A stretch of 64,000 bases of DNA, taken from contig ACOK01000119.1 of the NCBI GenBank assembly GCA_000174895.1, positions 124,001-188,000 on the forward strand, given 5' to 3'. The position numbers were made by a program, and so were the translations under genes. Positions 46,560 to 55,681 of this stretch are shown one piece after another. Origin of the DNA: Ruminococcus flavefaciens FD-1. Its GTDB lineage: Bacteria > Bacillota > Clostridia > Oscillospirales > Ruminococcaceae. The number at the start of each line of letters is the position of its first letter. Positions within the stretch are counted from its first letter, which is position 1. The notes under the pieces are model-generated. The model was not told the DNA's origin, did not search any database, and saw only the letters and a program-made list of their open reading frames with translations.

Positions 46560-46757
46560 TGTAGGGGAGGGCGCCCCCGCCCTCCCGAGAAGATACAGAT
46601 AACATTAAACGGGAGCCCGTGGGCGGCGTTCCCTACAAAAACAAAACAAACAATAAACAAAAACAAGCCGGCGAGCGACCTGAAACTCATCGTTTTGCAA
46701 GAAGTTAGGCTCTTCAGAGCCGACTCGTGAACGGGGTCAAGCTGGCGTCAGCTTGGG
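46560..46757. repeat. Intergenic inverted repeats before speE
   Basis: GTAGGGGAGGGCGCCCCCGC...GGGCGGCGTTCCCTAC (46561–46637) is a long imperfect inverted repeat. Then GGCTCTTCAGAGCC and CAAGCTGGCGTCAGCTTG (46713–46757) are a family C unit like 19401–19445. Confidence 0.6.
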
Positions 46758-46766
46758 GAGGCTAAT

Positions 46767-47618
46767 ATGGAACTTTGGTTTACGGAGCGTCATACTCCGA
46801 ATGTGAAATTTTCAATTAAGGTTGATCATCAGCTTTACAGCGGAAACAGCGAATTCCAGCGTATCGACGTTTTCGATTCCAAGGAGTTCGGACGTTTCCT
46901 CACTCTTGACGGCTATATGATGCTCACCGAAAAGGACGAGTTCATCTATCACGAAATGATAACTCATGTGCCTATGGCCGTTCATCCGAACCCTAAGAAT
47001 ATCCTCGTTATCGGCGCAGGCGACGGAGGCGTTGTCCGTGAACTTACCAGATACAGCTCCGTTGAAAACATCGACCTTGTGGAGATAGACGAGCTTGTGG
47101 TGGAGGTCAGCAAAAAGTATCTGCCCACTACCGCCTGCCGCTTCGACGACCCGAGAGTCCATGTCTACTACGAGGACGGCGTGAAGTTCATCCGCCGCTG
47201 TGAGAACAAGTACGACGTTATCATCGTTGACTCCACCGACCCCTTCGGCCCCGGTGAGGGACTTTTCACCAAGGAATTCTACGGAAGCTGTTTCAAGGCG
47301 CTCCGTGAGGATGGTATCATGGTAAATCAGCATGAAAGCCCGTTCTACGACGAGGACGCAGCAGCTATGCAGCGTTCACATAAGCGCATAGTTGAAAGCT
47401 TCCCCATAAGCAAGGTCTATCAGGCTCATATCCCCACTTATCCGTCGGGACACTGGCTTTTCGGATTCGCTTCCAAGAAGTACCATCCCACCAACGACTA
47501 CAACGGTACAAAGTGGAGTATGCTGGGCATAAAGACACGCTATTACAATACCAGACTTCACACCGGTGCTTTTGCACTTCCAAATTATGTAGAGGAGCTT
47601 CTTAAAGATGTTGAATAA
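46767..47618 (+). CDS. speE: Spermidine synthase
   Basis: A 283-residue aminopropyltransferase. It has ELWFTERHTPNVKFSIKVDHQLYSGNSEFQRIDVFDSKEFGRFLTLDGYMMLTEKDEFIYHEM, the AdoMet-type loop VIGAGDGGVVRELTRY, the acidic EIDELV, and IVDSTDPFGPGEGLFTKEFY carrying the active-site Asp. It moves an aminopropyl group from decarboxylated AdoMet to putrescine. GGGGAGG precedes the ATG; speB starts 11 bases before its end. Confidence 0.95.
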   Translation: MELWFTERHTPNVKFSIKVDHQLYSGNSEFQRIDVFDSKEFGRFLTLDGYMMLTEKDEFIYHEMITHVPMAVHPNPKNILVIGAGDGGVVRELTRYSSVENIDLVEIDELVVEVSKKYLPTTACRFDDPRVHVYYEDGVKFIRRCENKYDVIIVDSTDPFGPGEGLFTKEFYGSCFKALREDGIMVNQHESPFYDEDAAAMQRSHKRIVESFPISKVYQAHIPTYPSGHWLFGFASKKYHPTNDYNGTKWSMLGIKTRYYNTRLHTGAFALPNYVEELLKDVE

Positions 47619-48459
47619 GAATATACAGACATTCATCGCCTGCGATGCGGAGTATGAGGACTCAAAGATAGTCCTTTTCGGAGCAGGCTTTGACGGCACT
47701 ACAAGCTTTCGCCCGGGCACACGTTTTGCGCCGTCCGCTATCAGGAACGAAAGCTTCGGTATAGAGACTTACAGTCCTTACCAGGACAAGGATATGACCG
47801 ATCACAGCTACTTCGACAGCGGTGACCTTGAGCTGCCGTTCGGAAGCGTTACACAGACAATTGCGGATATCTCCATGAGAGCCGACCAGATACTCTCAGA
47901 CGGCAAGATACCGTTCATGATAGGCGGCGAGCATCTTGTGACTTTCGGCTCTGTCATGGCAGTAAAGGAGAAGTACGAGGATCTGTACATCATTCACTTT
48001 GACGCTCATGCAGACCTCCGTGACGACTATCTCGGTCAGAAGCTTTCCCATGCCTGCGTGCTGAGAAGATGCCATGAACTTGTGGGGGATGGTCATATTT
48101 TCCAGTTCGGTATCAGAAGCGGCGACAGGGAGGAATTTCGCTTTGCCGACGAGCATACCGAGATGCATAAGTTCGATTTCAACGGTCTGGAAGAAACTGT
48201 TGAAAAGCTGAAAGGCAAGAAGGTGTACTTCACTCTCGACCTTGATGTGCTTGACCCGTCAATTTTCCCGGGTACAGGAACTCCCGAGGCAGGCGGTGTG
48301 ACATTCGATGAACTGAGAAAGGCTGTGACTCTTGTATGCAGCAAGCTTGACATCGTGGGGTGTGATGTCAACGAGCTGAGCCCAGTCTACGATCAGAGCG
48401 GAGTTTCAACAGCTGTTGCCTGCAAGATAATCAGGGAGATGCTTTTAGCGCTGTCATAA
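47608..48459 (+). CDS. speB: Agmatinase
   Basis: A 283-residue ureohydrolase. Two-manganese motifs are present: GGEH, HFDAHADLRDDY, and FTLDLDVLDPSIFPGTGTPEAGG. Together with speA it turns arginine into putrescine via agmatine. Arginase or guanidinobutyrase would share these motifs; cluster context favours agmatinase. Its 3' end is copied in the gap at 49703–49772. Confidence 0.9.
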   Translation: MLNKNIQTFIACDAEYEDSKIVLFGAGFDGTTSFRPGTRFAPSAIRNESFGIETYSPYQDKDMTDHSYFDSGDLELPFGSVTQTIADISMRADQILSDGKIPFMIGGEHLVTFGSVMAVKEKYEDLYIIHFDAHADLRDDYLGQKLSHACVLRRCHELVGDGHIFQFGIRSGDREEFRFADEHTEMHKFDFNGLEETVEKLKGKKVYFTLDLDVLDPSIFPGTGTPEAGGVTFDELRKAVTLVCSKLDIVGCDVNELSPVYDQSGVSTAVACKIIREMLLALS

Positions 48460-48491
48460 CAGCGGAATGTAATGATATAGGGGGTATATCT

Positions 48492-49070
48492 ATGAAAACT
48501 AACTTATCGATAAAAAAATACTACGGAAATAATTCAAAAACGATTTATCAGGAAGATATAGCTTTGACTAATGCTTTTGTTGTTTTGATCTGGATCGTAC
48601 TTGTTTTATTTACATTACCATTTATTCTGATTGGGACATTTTTTATTTTCTCAAGTTGCAAGGGACTGCATGATACATATATTATTGAAAATAAATGCGA
48701 GCTTGTTCAGGCAACTGTCATTGAGTTCAAAGAAGTTGAATTAAACAAAAAAAGTGGAACCATTATAGTCTCATATGATCCTGTATTCTCTTATGAATAC
48801 AATGACAAGACATACAGGAATCAAGTAGATGGTGATTATATGCCCGGTCAGGAACGAGTTGAGAAAGGTCAGAAGGCGGACATATATGTATCTTCTGACG
48901 ATCCCGATAAGATATATTATCCTTCAGAAAAAGTAGATGTTATTGATGTTGTTCCATCAATTATAGATGGAAGCTTATTCTTACTCATTAGCTTGATAAT
49001 TGATATAGGTGCTTTCATTAAATTGTTCAGGGGTGAAAAAAGAGAAAAATATTACCATTCATTAGATTAA
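48492..49070 (+). CDS. DUF3592-like membrane protein 1
   Basis: A 192-residue protein with an N-terminal membrane helix (VVLIWIVLVLFTLPFILIGTFFIF, about 31–54), a soluble beta domain with DPVFSYEYNDKTYRN and YVSSDDPDKIYYPSEK, and a C-terminal helix (about 158–178). These are DUF3592 landmarks. It is the first of four tandem paralogues and is AT-rich compared with speB. Function unknown; an immunity-like role is one option (see findings). Confidence 0.65.
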   Translation: MKTNLSIKKYYGNNSKTIYQEDIALTNAFVVLIWIVLVLFTLPFILIGTFFIFSSCKGLHDTYIIENKCELVQATVIEFKEVELNKKSGTIIVSYDPVFSYEYNDKTYRNQVDGDYMPGQERVEKGQKADIYVSSDDPDKIYYPSEKVDVIDVVPSIIDGSLFLLISLIIDIGAFIKLFRGEKREKYYHSLD

Positions 49071-49117
49071 AGCCCATCGATGAAAAGACGTTCATATAAT
49101 GATAAAGGGGGATATCT

Positions 49118-49681
49118 ATGGATAACAATAATAAAAAATATGAAAAAGATATGGTTTATGAAATAGCATCCAAGCATAATATAATAATTGCAGATGAGTT
49201 CGATAAAGTATATATAAATGAAAAACCTGACAAAAAGAAAAACACAGGTGGTGCCAACTTATTAATACTTTTCGCTCTGCCATGGCTTTTGGTGGGGATA
49301 TTTAATTTATACTTTGGAATAGAAGATATTTGTTATTTGGTACATACAAAGACAATATGCACTGAATTGGTACAGGGTGAGGTCAGCGATATTAAACAAA
49401 TCGTCAGTGAGGGCAGAAACAGAAAACCTATATTTTATAAACCTGTTTTCAGCTACAGCTATAATAACGAGGATTACACTTATGAAGCACGTTCAACCTC
49501 CAAAAAGAGGGAACCTGAGCTTGGAAAAAAGGTAGATATCTATGTTGCACCTGATTCTCCCGATACTGTATATATTCCCGGATATAAAGCTGAAAGAGAA
49601 AATGCTGTTTTTGATTTATTATTCGGTGGATCGATCATCACTGTGATATTACTTTTATATTTCAAGATCAGAAACAGTTAG
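49118..49681 (+). CDS. DUF3592-like membrane protein 2
   Basis: A 187-residue paralogue of the gene at 48492. A longer polar N-terminus (1–45) precedes the helix LLILFALPWLLVGIFNLYFGI. The domain shows KPVFSYSYNNEDYTYEA and IYVAPDSPDTVYIPGY, and a second helix follows near the C-terminus. Its leader (AAAGGGGGATATCT) resembles those of its neighbours. Confidence 0.65.
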   Translation: MDNNNKKYEKDMVYEIASKHNIIIADEFDKVYINEKPDKKKNTGGANLLILFALPWLLVGIFNLYFGIEDICYLVHTKTICTELVQGEVSDIKQIVSEGRNRKPIFYKPVFSYSYNNEDYTYEARSTSKKREPELGKKVDIYVAPDSPDTVYIPGYKAERENAVFDLLFGGSIITVILLLYFKIRNS

Positions 49682-49702
49682 TTTACTGCGAAATGGTATT
49701 AA

Positions 49703-49772
49703 TTGCCTGCAAGATAATAAGGGAAATGCTTTTAGCGCTGTCATAACAGCGAAAGGGAATGATATAGGGGGG
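49703..49772 (+). repeat. Copied tail of speB between DUF3592 genes
   Basis: The 70 bases match the last codons, stop and downstream leader of speB (48415–48484) with few changes, encoding the same CKIIREMLLALS and stop. It is a duplication scar, not a gene. Confidence 0.85.
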
Positions 49773-49777
49773 AAAAT

Positions 49778-50323
49778 ATGAAAGACAAATACTACAATAA
49801 TAATACTGTGGAACCGGTTGAGAAAAAATACATTATCAAAGGCGTTACAATTATTATCGCTTTCGTTCTTTTTATAACGTTTCTGCCGTCACTGTTTTTT
49901 ATCCCGCTTTTTCAATCATTGAGCAAAGAATATCGTAATTATCTCAATGTAAAAAAACAGTGCGATATTACTGTTCAGGGAACGGTCGTTGATTACAAAG
50001 AATGGGTAACTCATGATTATGAAGATAATCGTGACTCAACAGGCTATGCTCCCATAGTTGCATATGAATACAACGGCAATGAGTACAAATATGAGTCACG
50101 GTATTTCACTTCCGGGCACAAATTAGGTGTCGGAACGAATGTCGAGATGCGTATAAACTCAGATAATGCAGAAATAGCGTATCTGCCTTCGTATAAAGGC
50201 GATGTTACATTTGCTGCTGTAGGAACAGTGATCGGCGTGATCGTATACTCTCTTTTTGCAATAAGCACAGTAATTGTTGTCATTAGTATAATAATGCTGA
50301 TAATACGCCGTAAAAAGGCATGA
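49778..50323 (+). CDS. DUF3592-like membrane protein 3
   Basis: A 181-residue paralogue. Helix IIIAFVLFITFLPSLFFIPLF (about 29–49), domain with APIVAYEYNGNEYKYESRYF and MRINSDNAEIAYLPSY, and C-terminal helix (VIGVIVYSLFAISTVIVVISIIMLI). It follows the speB-tail copy, showing that the duplicated unit carried the leader with it. Confidence 0.65.
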   Translation: MKDKYYNNNTVEPVEKKYIIKGVTIIIAFVLFITFLPSLFFIPLFQSLSKEYRNYLNVKKQCDITVQGTVVDYKEWVTHDYEDNRDSTGYAPIVAYEYNGNEYKYESRYFTSGHKLGVGTNVEMRINSDNAEIAYLPSYKGDVTFAAVGTVIGVIVYSLFAISTVIVVISIIMLIIRRKKA

Positions 50324-50371
50324 ATACAACTTTGCAAAGCGATAGGGAGATATGATATTGGGGGTATATTT

Positions 50372-50929
50372 ATGGATAACAATAATAAAATATTTGCAAA
50401 AGAAGCACCTGCCGTGCAGAAAATAAAATCAGAATCAAGGCTGAATCTGTTCGTGATAATTGCTCATATTATTGCTTTCAGTTTTATACCTATACTGGTA
50501 CTGGCCGTTTTGCTTATATGCGGTGAGTCGTTCAAAACAATGCATGAATACTACGTTATGAAAAAGAAGTGCGATGTTGTTCTCAGGGGAACTATCGTGG
50601 AGTTCACAGAATCAGTTTCGGATTTTGACCCGCATGAAACCGTATACAGGCCGGTGTTCTTGTACGAATACCACGGTCAGGAGTACAGATATCAGCCGTA
50701 TGATATGAATATGGGAGATGAATCTGCGTTAGGCAAAAAATATACGATCATGATAAACTCCGATGATCCGTACAGTGCCTATATTCCTCCGAGCAAGAGT
50801 GAGATCAGGTATAACAAAGCTTTCATAAAGGCAGGAGCGATCATATACCTTATTATTGGTACAGGTGTTGTGCTTCTGATAATCAGATCTGTAAGGAGAA
50901 AAAAATGTCTGAAACAAGACAATGCATGA
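50372..50929 (+). CDS. DUF3592-like membrane protein 4
   Basis: A 185-residue paralogue with helix IIAHIIAFSFIPILVLAVLLICG (about 28–50), domain with RPVFLYEYHGQEYRYQP and IMINSDDPYSAYIPPSK, and a C-terminal helix. Its end overlaps the first DUF1963 gene by 25 bases, so the two arrays are co-transcribed. Confidence 0.65.
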   Translation: MDNNNKIFAKEAPAVQKIKSESRLNLFVIIAHIIAFSFIPILVLAVLLICGESFKTMHEYYVMKKKCDVVLRGTIVEFTESVSDFDPHETVYRPVFLYEYHGQEYRYQPYDMNMGDESALGKKYTIMINSDDPYSAYIPPSKSEIRYNKAFIKAGAIIYLIIGTGVVLLIIRSVRRKKCLKQDNA

Positions 50930-51600
50930 AACTGCGGCTCACCGATGAAAAGCCGTCCATATTCGGGAGCAAAATAGGCGGAGTGGGGTATCTCCCCCAC
51001 GAAATGGACGTTCCCACCAACAAGCAGGGCAATCAGCTGCGCTTGCTGGCACAGATAAACTGCGCTGATGTGGAACTGGATAATTTCCCGAAACAGGGGC
51101 TTTTGCAGTTCTGGATTCTCAACGACAGCATGGCCGGGCTGGGAATTGACGACTTCTCCGATCAGCAGGGATTCAGGATACTCTACCACCCATTCATTGA
51201 CGAGACTGTCACCGAACTGGAACTGACTTTCAAGGTCTTCGGCAATCCTTTCGACGATGAATCGGTCTTTCCCGTCAAGGGAGAATTCGCCGTGGAAATG
51301 GTGACGGCTGAGGAAAGCGAAGATGACTACACCGACGAGGACAGCCTTATGTCGGGGCATAAAATAGGCGGATTTCCGCTTATCACACGTTACGACCCAC
51401 GTTCTCCCCACGACAGCCGTGACTTTCTGCTTTTACAGCTGGACAGCGATTATTCGGGAGATATGGGCGAGGATGGCAGTTTCACATTCAGGGAAAAAAT
51501 AATGTGGGGCGATGCAGGAGTGGGACATTTCTTCATCGACCGTGAAGCACTGAAACTGCTGGATTTCAGCGATGTTCTCTATTACTGGGACAATACCTGA
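50905..51600 (+). CDS. DUF1963 (YwqG-like) protein 1
   Basis: A 231-residue soluble protein: SKIGGVGYLPHEMDVPT near the start, LRLLAQINCADVELDNFPKQGLLQFWI, GHKIGGFPLITR, FLLLQLDSDYSGDMG, IMWGDAGVGHFFIDREALKLLDFSDVLYYWD. These are the conserved stretches of DUF1963. First of three tandem copies. TAAGGAGA precedes the ATG. YwqG of Bacillus lies in an LXG toxin operon, but no molecular function is established. Confidence 0.85.
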   Translation: MSETRQCMKLRLTDEKPSIFGSKIGGVGYLPHEMDVPTNKQGNQLRLLAQINCADVELDNFPKQGLLQFWILNDSMAGLGIDDFSDQQGFRILYHPFIDETVTELELTFKVFGNPFDDESVFPVKGEFAVEMVTAEESEDDYTDEDSLMSGHKIGGFPLITRYDPRSPHDSRDFLLLQLDSDYSGDMGEDGSFTFREKIMWGDAGVGHFFIDREALKLLDFSDVLYYWDNT

Positions 51601-51612
51601 GGAGGGGATTTT

Positions 51613-52275
51613 ATGGAAAAAAAGCCGTGTATGAGGTTCACTCTCACCGACACAAAGCCCACGATATTTGAAAGCAAAGTCGGCGGTGTGGGATATATTC
51701 CGCATGATGGTGATGTTCCCGTGGGTGAAGGCGGAACGAAAATGACATTTCTGGCACAGGTAAACTGCGCTGATCTGGACCTTGAAGACTTCCCGAAAAG
51801 CGGTATATTGCAGTTCTGGGTCCTTGAGGATGACGGTCTCGGGCTTGGCTGGAAAAGTCCCACCGATCAGATAACTTACCGTGTGGTCTATTACAGCCAC
51901 ATTGACACTACCGTCACTGAGGAGGAAGTGCAGGCGAAGCACGCACCTATTGACGATGAGGACTACTTCCCCGTGAAAGGTCAGTTCGGAATGGCTTTTG
52001 AAAAAGGCGAGGACGAGGGCTATTCAACAGGTCATAAAGTCGGCGGTTATCCTTATTTCACGCAGAATAACGTGATAGAGGACGGATATCCCGAATATTC
52101 GGTACTGCTTTTTCAGCTGGACAGCGATCACGAACGCATTAAAAAAGACGGCGGATATGAATATATCGACAAGGTGATGTGGGGCGATTCGGGAGTTGGC
52201 AATTTCTTTCTAAGGCCCGAAAAACTGAAAGCCCTTGACTTCTCGGACATCGTTTACAACTGGGATTGCTGTTGA
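51613..52275 (+). CDS. DUF1963 (YwqG-like) protein 2
   Basis: A 220-residue paralogue, very similar to the next gene in its first 90 residues (LTDTKPTIFESKVGGVGYIPHDGDVPVGEGGTKM, AQVNCADLDLEDFPKSGILQFWV). It keeps the HKVGGYP and VMWGDSGVGNFFLRPEKLKALDFSDIVYNWD blocks. It starts 12 bases after copy 1, with GAGGGG before the ATG. Confidence 0.85.
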   Translation: MEKKPCMRFTLTDTKPTIFESKVGGVGYIPHDGDVPVGEGGTKMTFLAQVNCADLDLEDFPKSGILQFWVLEDDGLGLGWKSPTDQITYRVVYYSHIDTTVTEEEVQAKHAPIDDEDYFPVKGQFGMAFEKGEDEGYSTGHKVGGYPYFTQNNVIEDGYPEYSVLLFQLDSDHERIKKDGGYEYIDKVMWGDSGVGNFFLRPEKLKALDFSDIVYNWDCC

Positions 52276-52301
52276 TTAATATATTATAAGGAGGATCGGA
52301 A

Positions 52302-53042
52302 ATGGCACTGAAAGACAAAGTTTTTGAAAAAGCCCCATGCATGAAGTTCACTCTCACCGACGCAAAGCCCTCTGTCTTTGAAAGCAAAGTCGGCGGTGTG
52401 GGATATGTTCCCCGTGACGGCGAAGTTCCCGTGGGCGAAGGCGGAGCAAAAATGCAGTTTCTTGCACAGGTGAACTGCGCTGATCTGGACCTTGAGGACT
52501 TCCCGAAAAGCGGACTTCTTCAGTTCTGGATACTGGAGGATGATCTTGGACTTGGCAGGGAACCCTGCGACCCGACCACGAACCGTGTGGTCTATTATAG
52601 TGAGGACGAGATAGACCGTACTGTCACCGAGGACGAGGCAAGGGCGAAGACGGAACCTGTCTTTGACGAGGATTACTTCCCGGTGAAAGGCGAGTACGGC
52701 ATGGCTTTCGAGAAGGTCATGGACGAGAACTACGTCTACACCGAGGAGGAGATAGACGAGTGGTTCAAGGATAAGAGCATCGAACTGAAGGAGAACAGCG
52801 GCCATAAAGTCGGCGGATTCGGCAGAAGCGAACAGGTCGATCCCAAGGTGACCGATCCTTCACTGGAGGCATATTCCGTGCTGCTGTTTCAGCTTGACAG
52901 CGACTGCGAGGAAAACGAAGACGGTGACTATATCGAGAGAGTAATGTGGTGCGACGGAGGCGTGGGAAATTTCTACATCAAGCCCGAAGATCTGAAAGCA
53001 CTGGATTTCTCCGACGTACTTTACAACTGGGACTGCGGCTGA
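52302..53042 (+). CDS. DUF1963 (YwqG-like) protein 3
   Basis: A 246-residue paralogue, closest to copy 2 at the N-terminus and longer by an acidic insert (NYVYTEEEIDEWFKDKSIELKENSG, about 145–170) before HKVGGFG. It ends FYIKPEDLKALDFSDVLYNWDCG. Near-identity of the N-terminal coding DNA of copies 2 and 3 suggests recent duplication or gene conversion. Confidence 0.85.
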   Translation: MALKDKVFEKAPCMKFTLTDAKPSVFESKVGGVGYVPRDGEVPVGEGGAKMQFLAQVNCADLDLEDFPKSGLLQFWILEDDLGLGREPCDPTTNRVVYYSEDEIDRTVTEDEARAKTEPVFDEDYFPVKGEYGMAFEKVMDENYVYTEEEIDEWFKDKSIELKENSGHKVGGFGRSEQVDPKVTDPSLEAYSVLLFQLDSDCEENEDGDYIERVMWCDGGVGNFYIKPEDLKALDFSDVLYNWDCG

Positions 53043-53070
53043 TAAATCATGGGATAAAAGGGGAAAAATC

Positions 53071-53517
53071 ATGTCATCAAAAACAATACTCAATATCATA
53101 ACACTTGGTCTGGTTTTATTCGGACTGATATTCTTTATCGTCGGCGCTGTGTTAGGCGCAGTCGAGAATAACAAGAAAAAGCGCTGTACCGAGGAGGTCG
53201 CCGCTGTTGTCATCGAGAACAGGACAGTGCGTTCGACTTCCCGTAATCACGGCCAAAGCATAACATATTCGCCTGTTTTCCGCTACACCTATAACGGCAC
53301 GGATTATGAAACACAGACAGGCTATTCATCATCACCTGCTGTATTTTCAGTGGGAGAGAAAACCACACTTTTCGTTGATCCCGATTCACCGAAGACTATC
53401 TATTGTCCGAGACTGAAGATAGGAAAAATACTCAGCGTGATATTCAGCATTATCGGCGCAGCTTTCATCATAGTGCCGGTAATTGTAAATCTTGTGGTGA
53501 GGAAGAGGCTTTACTGA
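53071..53517 (+). CDS. DUF3592 membrane protein 5
   Basis: A 148-residue short paralogue of the 48492–50929 array: N-terminal helix (LVLFGLIFFIVGAVLGAV), domain with SPVFRYTYNGTDYETQTGYSS and LFVDPDSPKTIYCP, and C-terminal helix (IFSIIGAAFIIVPVIVNLVV). The P.F.Y.YNG.DY and DP.SPK..Y blocks are textbook DUF3592. Its separation from the others by the DUF1963 genes points to rearrangement of the arrays. Confidence 0.75.
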   Translation: MSSKTILNIITLGLVLFGLIFFIVGAVLGAVENNKKKRCTEEVAAVVIENRTVRSTSRNHGQSITYSPVFRYTYNGTDYETQTGYSSSPAVFSVGEKTTLFVDPDSPKTIYCPRLKIGKILSVIFSIIGAAFIIVPVIVNLVVRKRLY

Positions 53518-53603
53518 TACGCCGTCACTGCACGAAGAATACGCAAAAATAGCGGCATGACCGCATTTTACTATAGCAAAAATTTTTATGGAGGTACAAA
53601 ACC

Positions 53604-54806
53604 ATGGGAAAATGTATGATAATCGGCTGCGGAGGCGTTGCATCCGTTGCAATTCACAAGTGCTGTCAGAACAGCGAGGTATTTGAGGGCATCATGATCG
53701 CAAGCCGCACTAAGTCAAAGTGCGATGCGCTGAAGGAAAAGCTCCAGCCAACAACAAAGACTGTCATTGAGACTGCTCAGGTAAATGCTGACAATACAGA
53801 CGAGCTTATCGCTCTCATCGAAAGCTACAAGCCTGACGTAGTGCTGAACCTTGCGCTCCCTTATCAGGACCTCACTATCATGGACGCTTGTCTCGCTACA
53901 AAGACTCACTATGTTGATACCGCAAACTATGAGCCCCTTGACACTGCCAAGTTCGAGTACAAGTGGCAGTGGGCATACCGTGAAAAGTTCGAGAAGGCAG
54001 GCATCACAGCTCTCCTCGGAAGCGGCTTTGACCCCGGCGTAACAGGTGTATTCTCCGCATACGCAATGAAGCATCAGTTCGACGAGATCAACTACATCGA
54101 CATCCTCGACTGCAACGGCGGCGATCACGGTTATCCGTTTGCTACAAACTTCAACCCTGAGATCAACATCCGTGAAGTTTCCGCAAAGGGAAGCTACATC
54201 GAGGACGGCAAGTGGGTCGAGACTGAGCCTATGGAGATAAAGCGTGTCTACAACTTCAAGGGCGTCGGCGAGAAGGATATGTACCTCCTCCACCACGAAG
54301 AGCTTGAGTCCCTGGCGCTCAACATCAAGGGCATCAAGCGTATCCGTTTCTTCATGACATTCGGCCAGAGCTATCTGACACATCTGAAGTGCCTTGAGAA
54401 CGTAGGTATGACATCCATCGAGCCTATCATGTACGAGGGCAAGGAGATAGTACCTCTCCAGTTCCTGAAGGCTGTACTTCCCGATCCTGCTTCACTGGGC
54501 CCGAGAACAGTGGGCAAGACCAACATCGGCTGTATCTTCCGTGGCAAGAAGGACGGCAAGGACAAGAACTACTACCTCTACAACATCTGCGATCATCAGG
54601 AGTGCTACAAGGAAGTTGGCTCACAGGCTATTTCCTACACCACAGGTGTTCCTGCAATGATAGGTGCTATGATGATAATGACAGGCACATGGAAAAAGGC
54701 AGGCGTTTACAACATCGAGGAATTCGATCCCGATCCGTTCATGGACGCTCTCAACAAGTGGGGACTTCCATGGGAAGAGGACTTTAACCCTGTCCTCGTT
54801 GACTGA
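53604..54806 (+). CDS. Carboxynorspermidine/carboxyspermidine dehydrogenase
   Basis: A 400-residue saccharopine dehydrogenase-type enzyme. Rossmann start KCMIIGCGGVASVAIHKC, then IASRTKSKCDAL, DVVLNLALPYQDLTIMDACL, YVDTANYEP, and LLGSGFDPGVTGVFSAYA. These match carboxyspermidine dehydrogenase (CASDH), which joins aspartate semialdehyde to putrescine or diaminopropane. Its partner decarboxylase, nspC, is 2.7 kb downstream. GGAGGT precedes the ATG. Confidence 0.88.
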   Translation: MGKCMIIGCGGVASVAIHKCCQNSEVFEGIMIASRTKSKCDALKEKLQPTTKTVIETAQVNADNTDELIALIESYKPDVVLNLALPYQDLTIMDACLATKTHYVDTANYEPLDTAKFEYKWQWAYREKFEKAGITALLGSGFDPGVTGVFSAYAMKHQFDEINYIDILDCNGGDHGYPFATNFNPEINIREVSAKGSYIEDGKWVETEPMEIKRVYNFKGVGEKDMYLLHHEELESLALNIKGIKRIRFFMTFGQSYLTHLKCLENVGMTSIEPIMYEGKEIVPLQFLKAVLPDPASLGPRTVGKTNIGCIFRGKKDGKDKNYYLYNICDHQECYKEVGSQAISYTTGVPAMIGAMMIMTGTWKKAGVYNIEEFDPDPFMDALNKWGLPWEEDFNPVLVD

Positions 54807-54878
54807 TAAAAATACAGAATGGGGCGCTATGTAACTGCGCCCCTCATCGCTGATTCGGTAAGGATATTTGGAGGAAAT

Positions 54879-55493
54879 ATGCTTTTCATTCAGAAAATAG
54901 CAGTATACTACAGCGGCAGAGAACGTTTCTCGGATCATGCGAGAGAACGTGAAGCGCTGAAATTTCTGCCTGTACGGCAAAGTCTGCGGATAATGCCTGA
55001 CAGCGAGGTACTGATGCACACTGTTGATATGCGTCAGTACGACAGCAGGATGATAGTGAGAAAAGAACAGCTCCAGCAGTTTGGCAGGGAAGTTTTCGGT
55101 GAAGGCACACGAAGCGACCCATGGTATCATAAGGATCTGTTCGAGAATATAAGGATATTCCGTGAGGATGACCGTTACAGGATAATGTTCTGCGATGATT
55201 TCTATTATTCGATATTCTCACGTTCAAGACGGCACGGCAGAAATGAAGCCTACAACAAAAAAGGCTCGCCTTTCAGATATGCGGACAGACTTAACGAGAC
55301 TGCATTTCGCCTCGGCAGAAATGAATACGGACGTATTTACTTCAACAACCGTTTTGTCCATCCGAGATCAAGAGAACAGACCTATGTGCGGTATATTTAC
55401 AATATCATAAACTGCGACAGGGAAAGATTCCGTGAAAAGATGTTTTTCTGCAAGAATGCCGATCACGAATACAGGAATATGAAAAGTCTTTAG
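54879..55493 (+). CDS. Unrecognised tandem-family protein 1
   Basis: A 204-residue basic, Arg- and aromatic-rich soluble protein starting MLFIQKIAVYYSGRERF. Key shared blocks are NEAYNKKGSPFRYADRLNETAF, YGRIYFNNRFVHPRS, YNIINCDRERFREKMFFCKNADHEYRN. I do not recognise the family. Start at 54879 is fixed by GGAGGAA; a longer frame from 54819 is not supported. The final codons were altered by insertion of the MITE at 55493: without it the frame would end in Tyr then TGA. Confidence 0.65.
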   Translation: MLFIQKIAVYYSGRERFSDHAREREALKFLPVRQSLRIMPDSEVLMHTVDMRQYDSRMIVRKEQLQQFGREVFGEGTRSDPWYHKDLFENIRIFREDDRYRIMFCDDFYYSIFSRSRRHGRNEAYNKKGSPFRYADRLNETAFRLGRNEYGRIYFNNRFVHPRSREQTYVRYIYNIINCDRERFREKMFFCKNADHEYRNMKSL

Positions 55494-55665
55494 GCAACAC
55501 CGCACAAAGCCCGCCTGACGGCTTTGCACTGAATCGGCGGACATATTTTCCGTCATCTTGCACAGAAATCCCTTGACATACGATAGTATGCCTGCGAAAT
55601 TTCTATACAATCTGACGAAAAAATCTGTCGGCGCATCTTCAGCACAAGCTTTGTGCGGTGTTGCC
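55493..55665. mobile_element. 173-bp MITE with 18-bp perfect inverted ends
   Basis: GGCAACACCGCACAAAGC (55493–55510) is repeated inverted at 55648–55665. TTTA flanks both sides (55489–55492 and 55666–55669) as a 4-bp target duplication. There is no coding capacity. It is inserted between two tandem paralogues, and its first G completes the TAG stop of paralogue 1. Confidence 0.88.
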
Positions 55666-55681
55666 TTTACTGAGGTGGATC

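Noticed and set aside
49703..49772. Small gene encoding CKIIREMLLALS
   Set aside because: It is a copied 3' end of speB without start or ribosome site.
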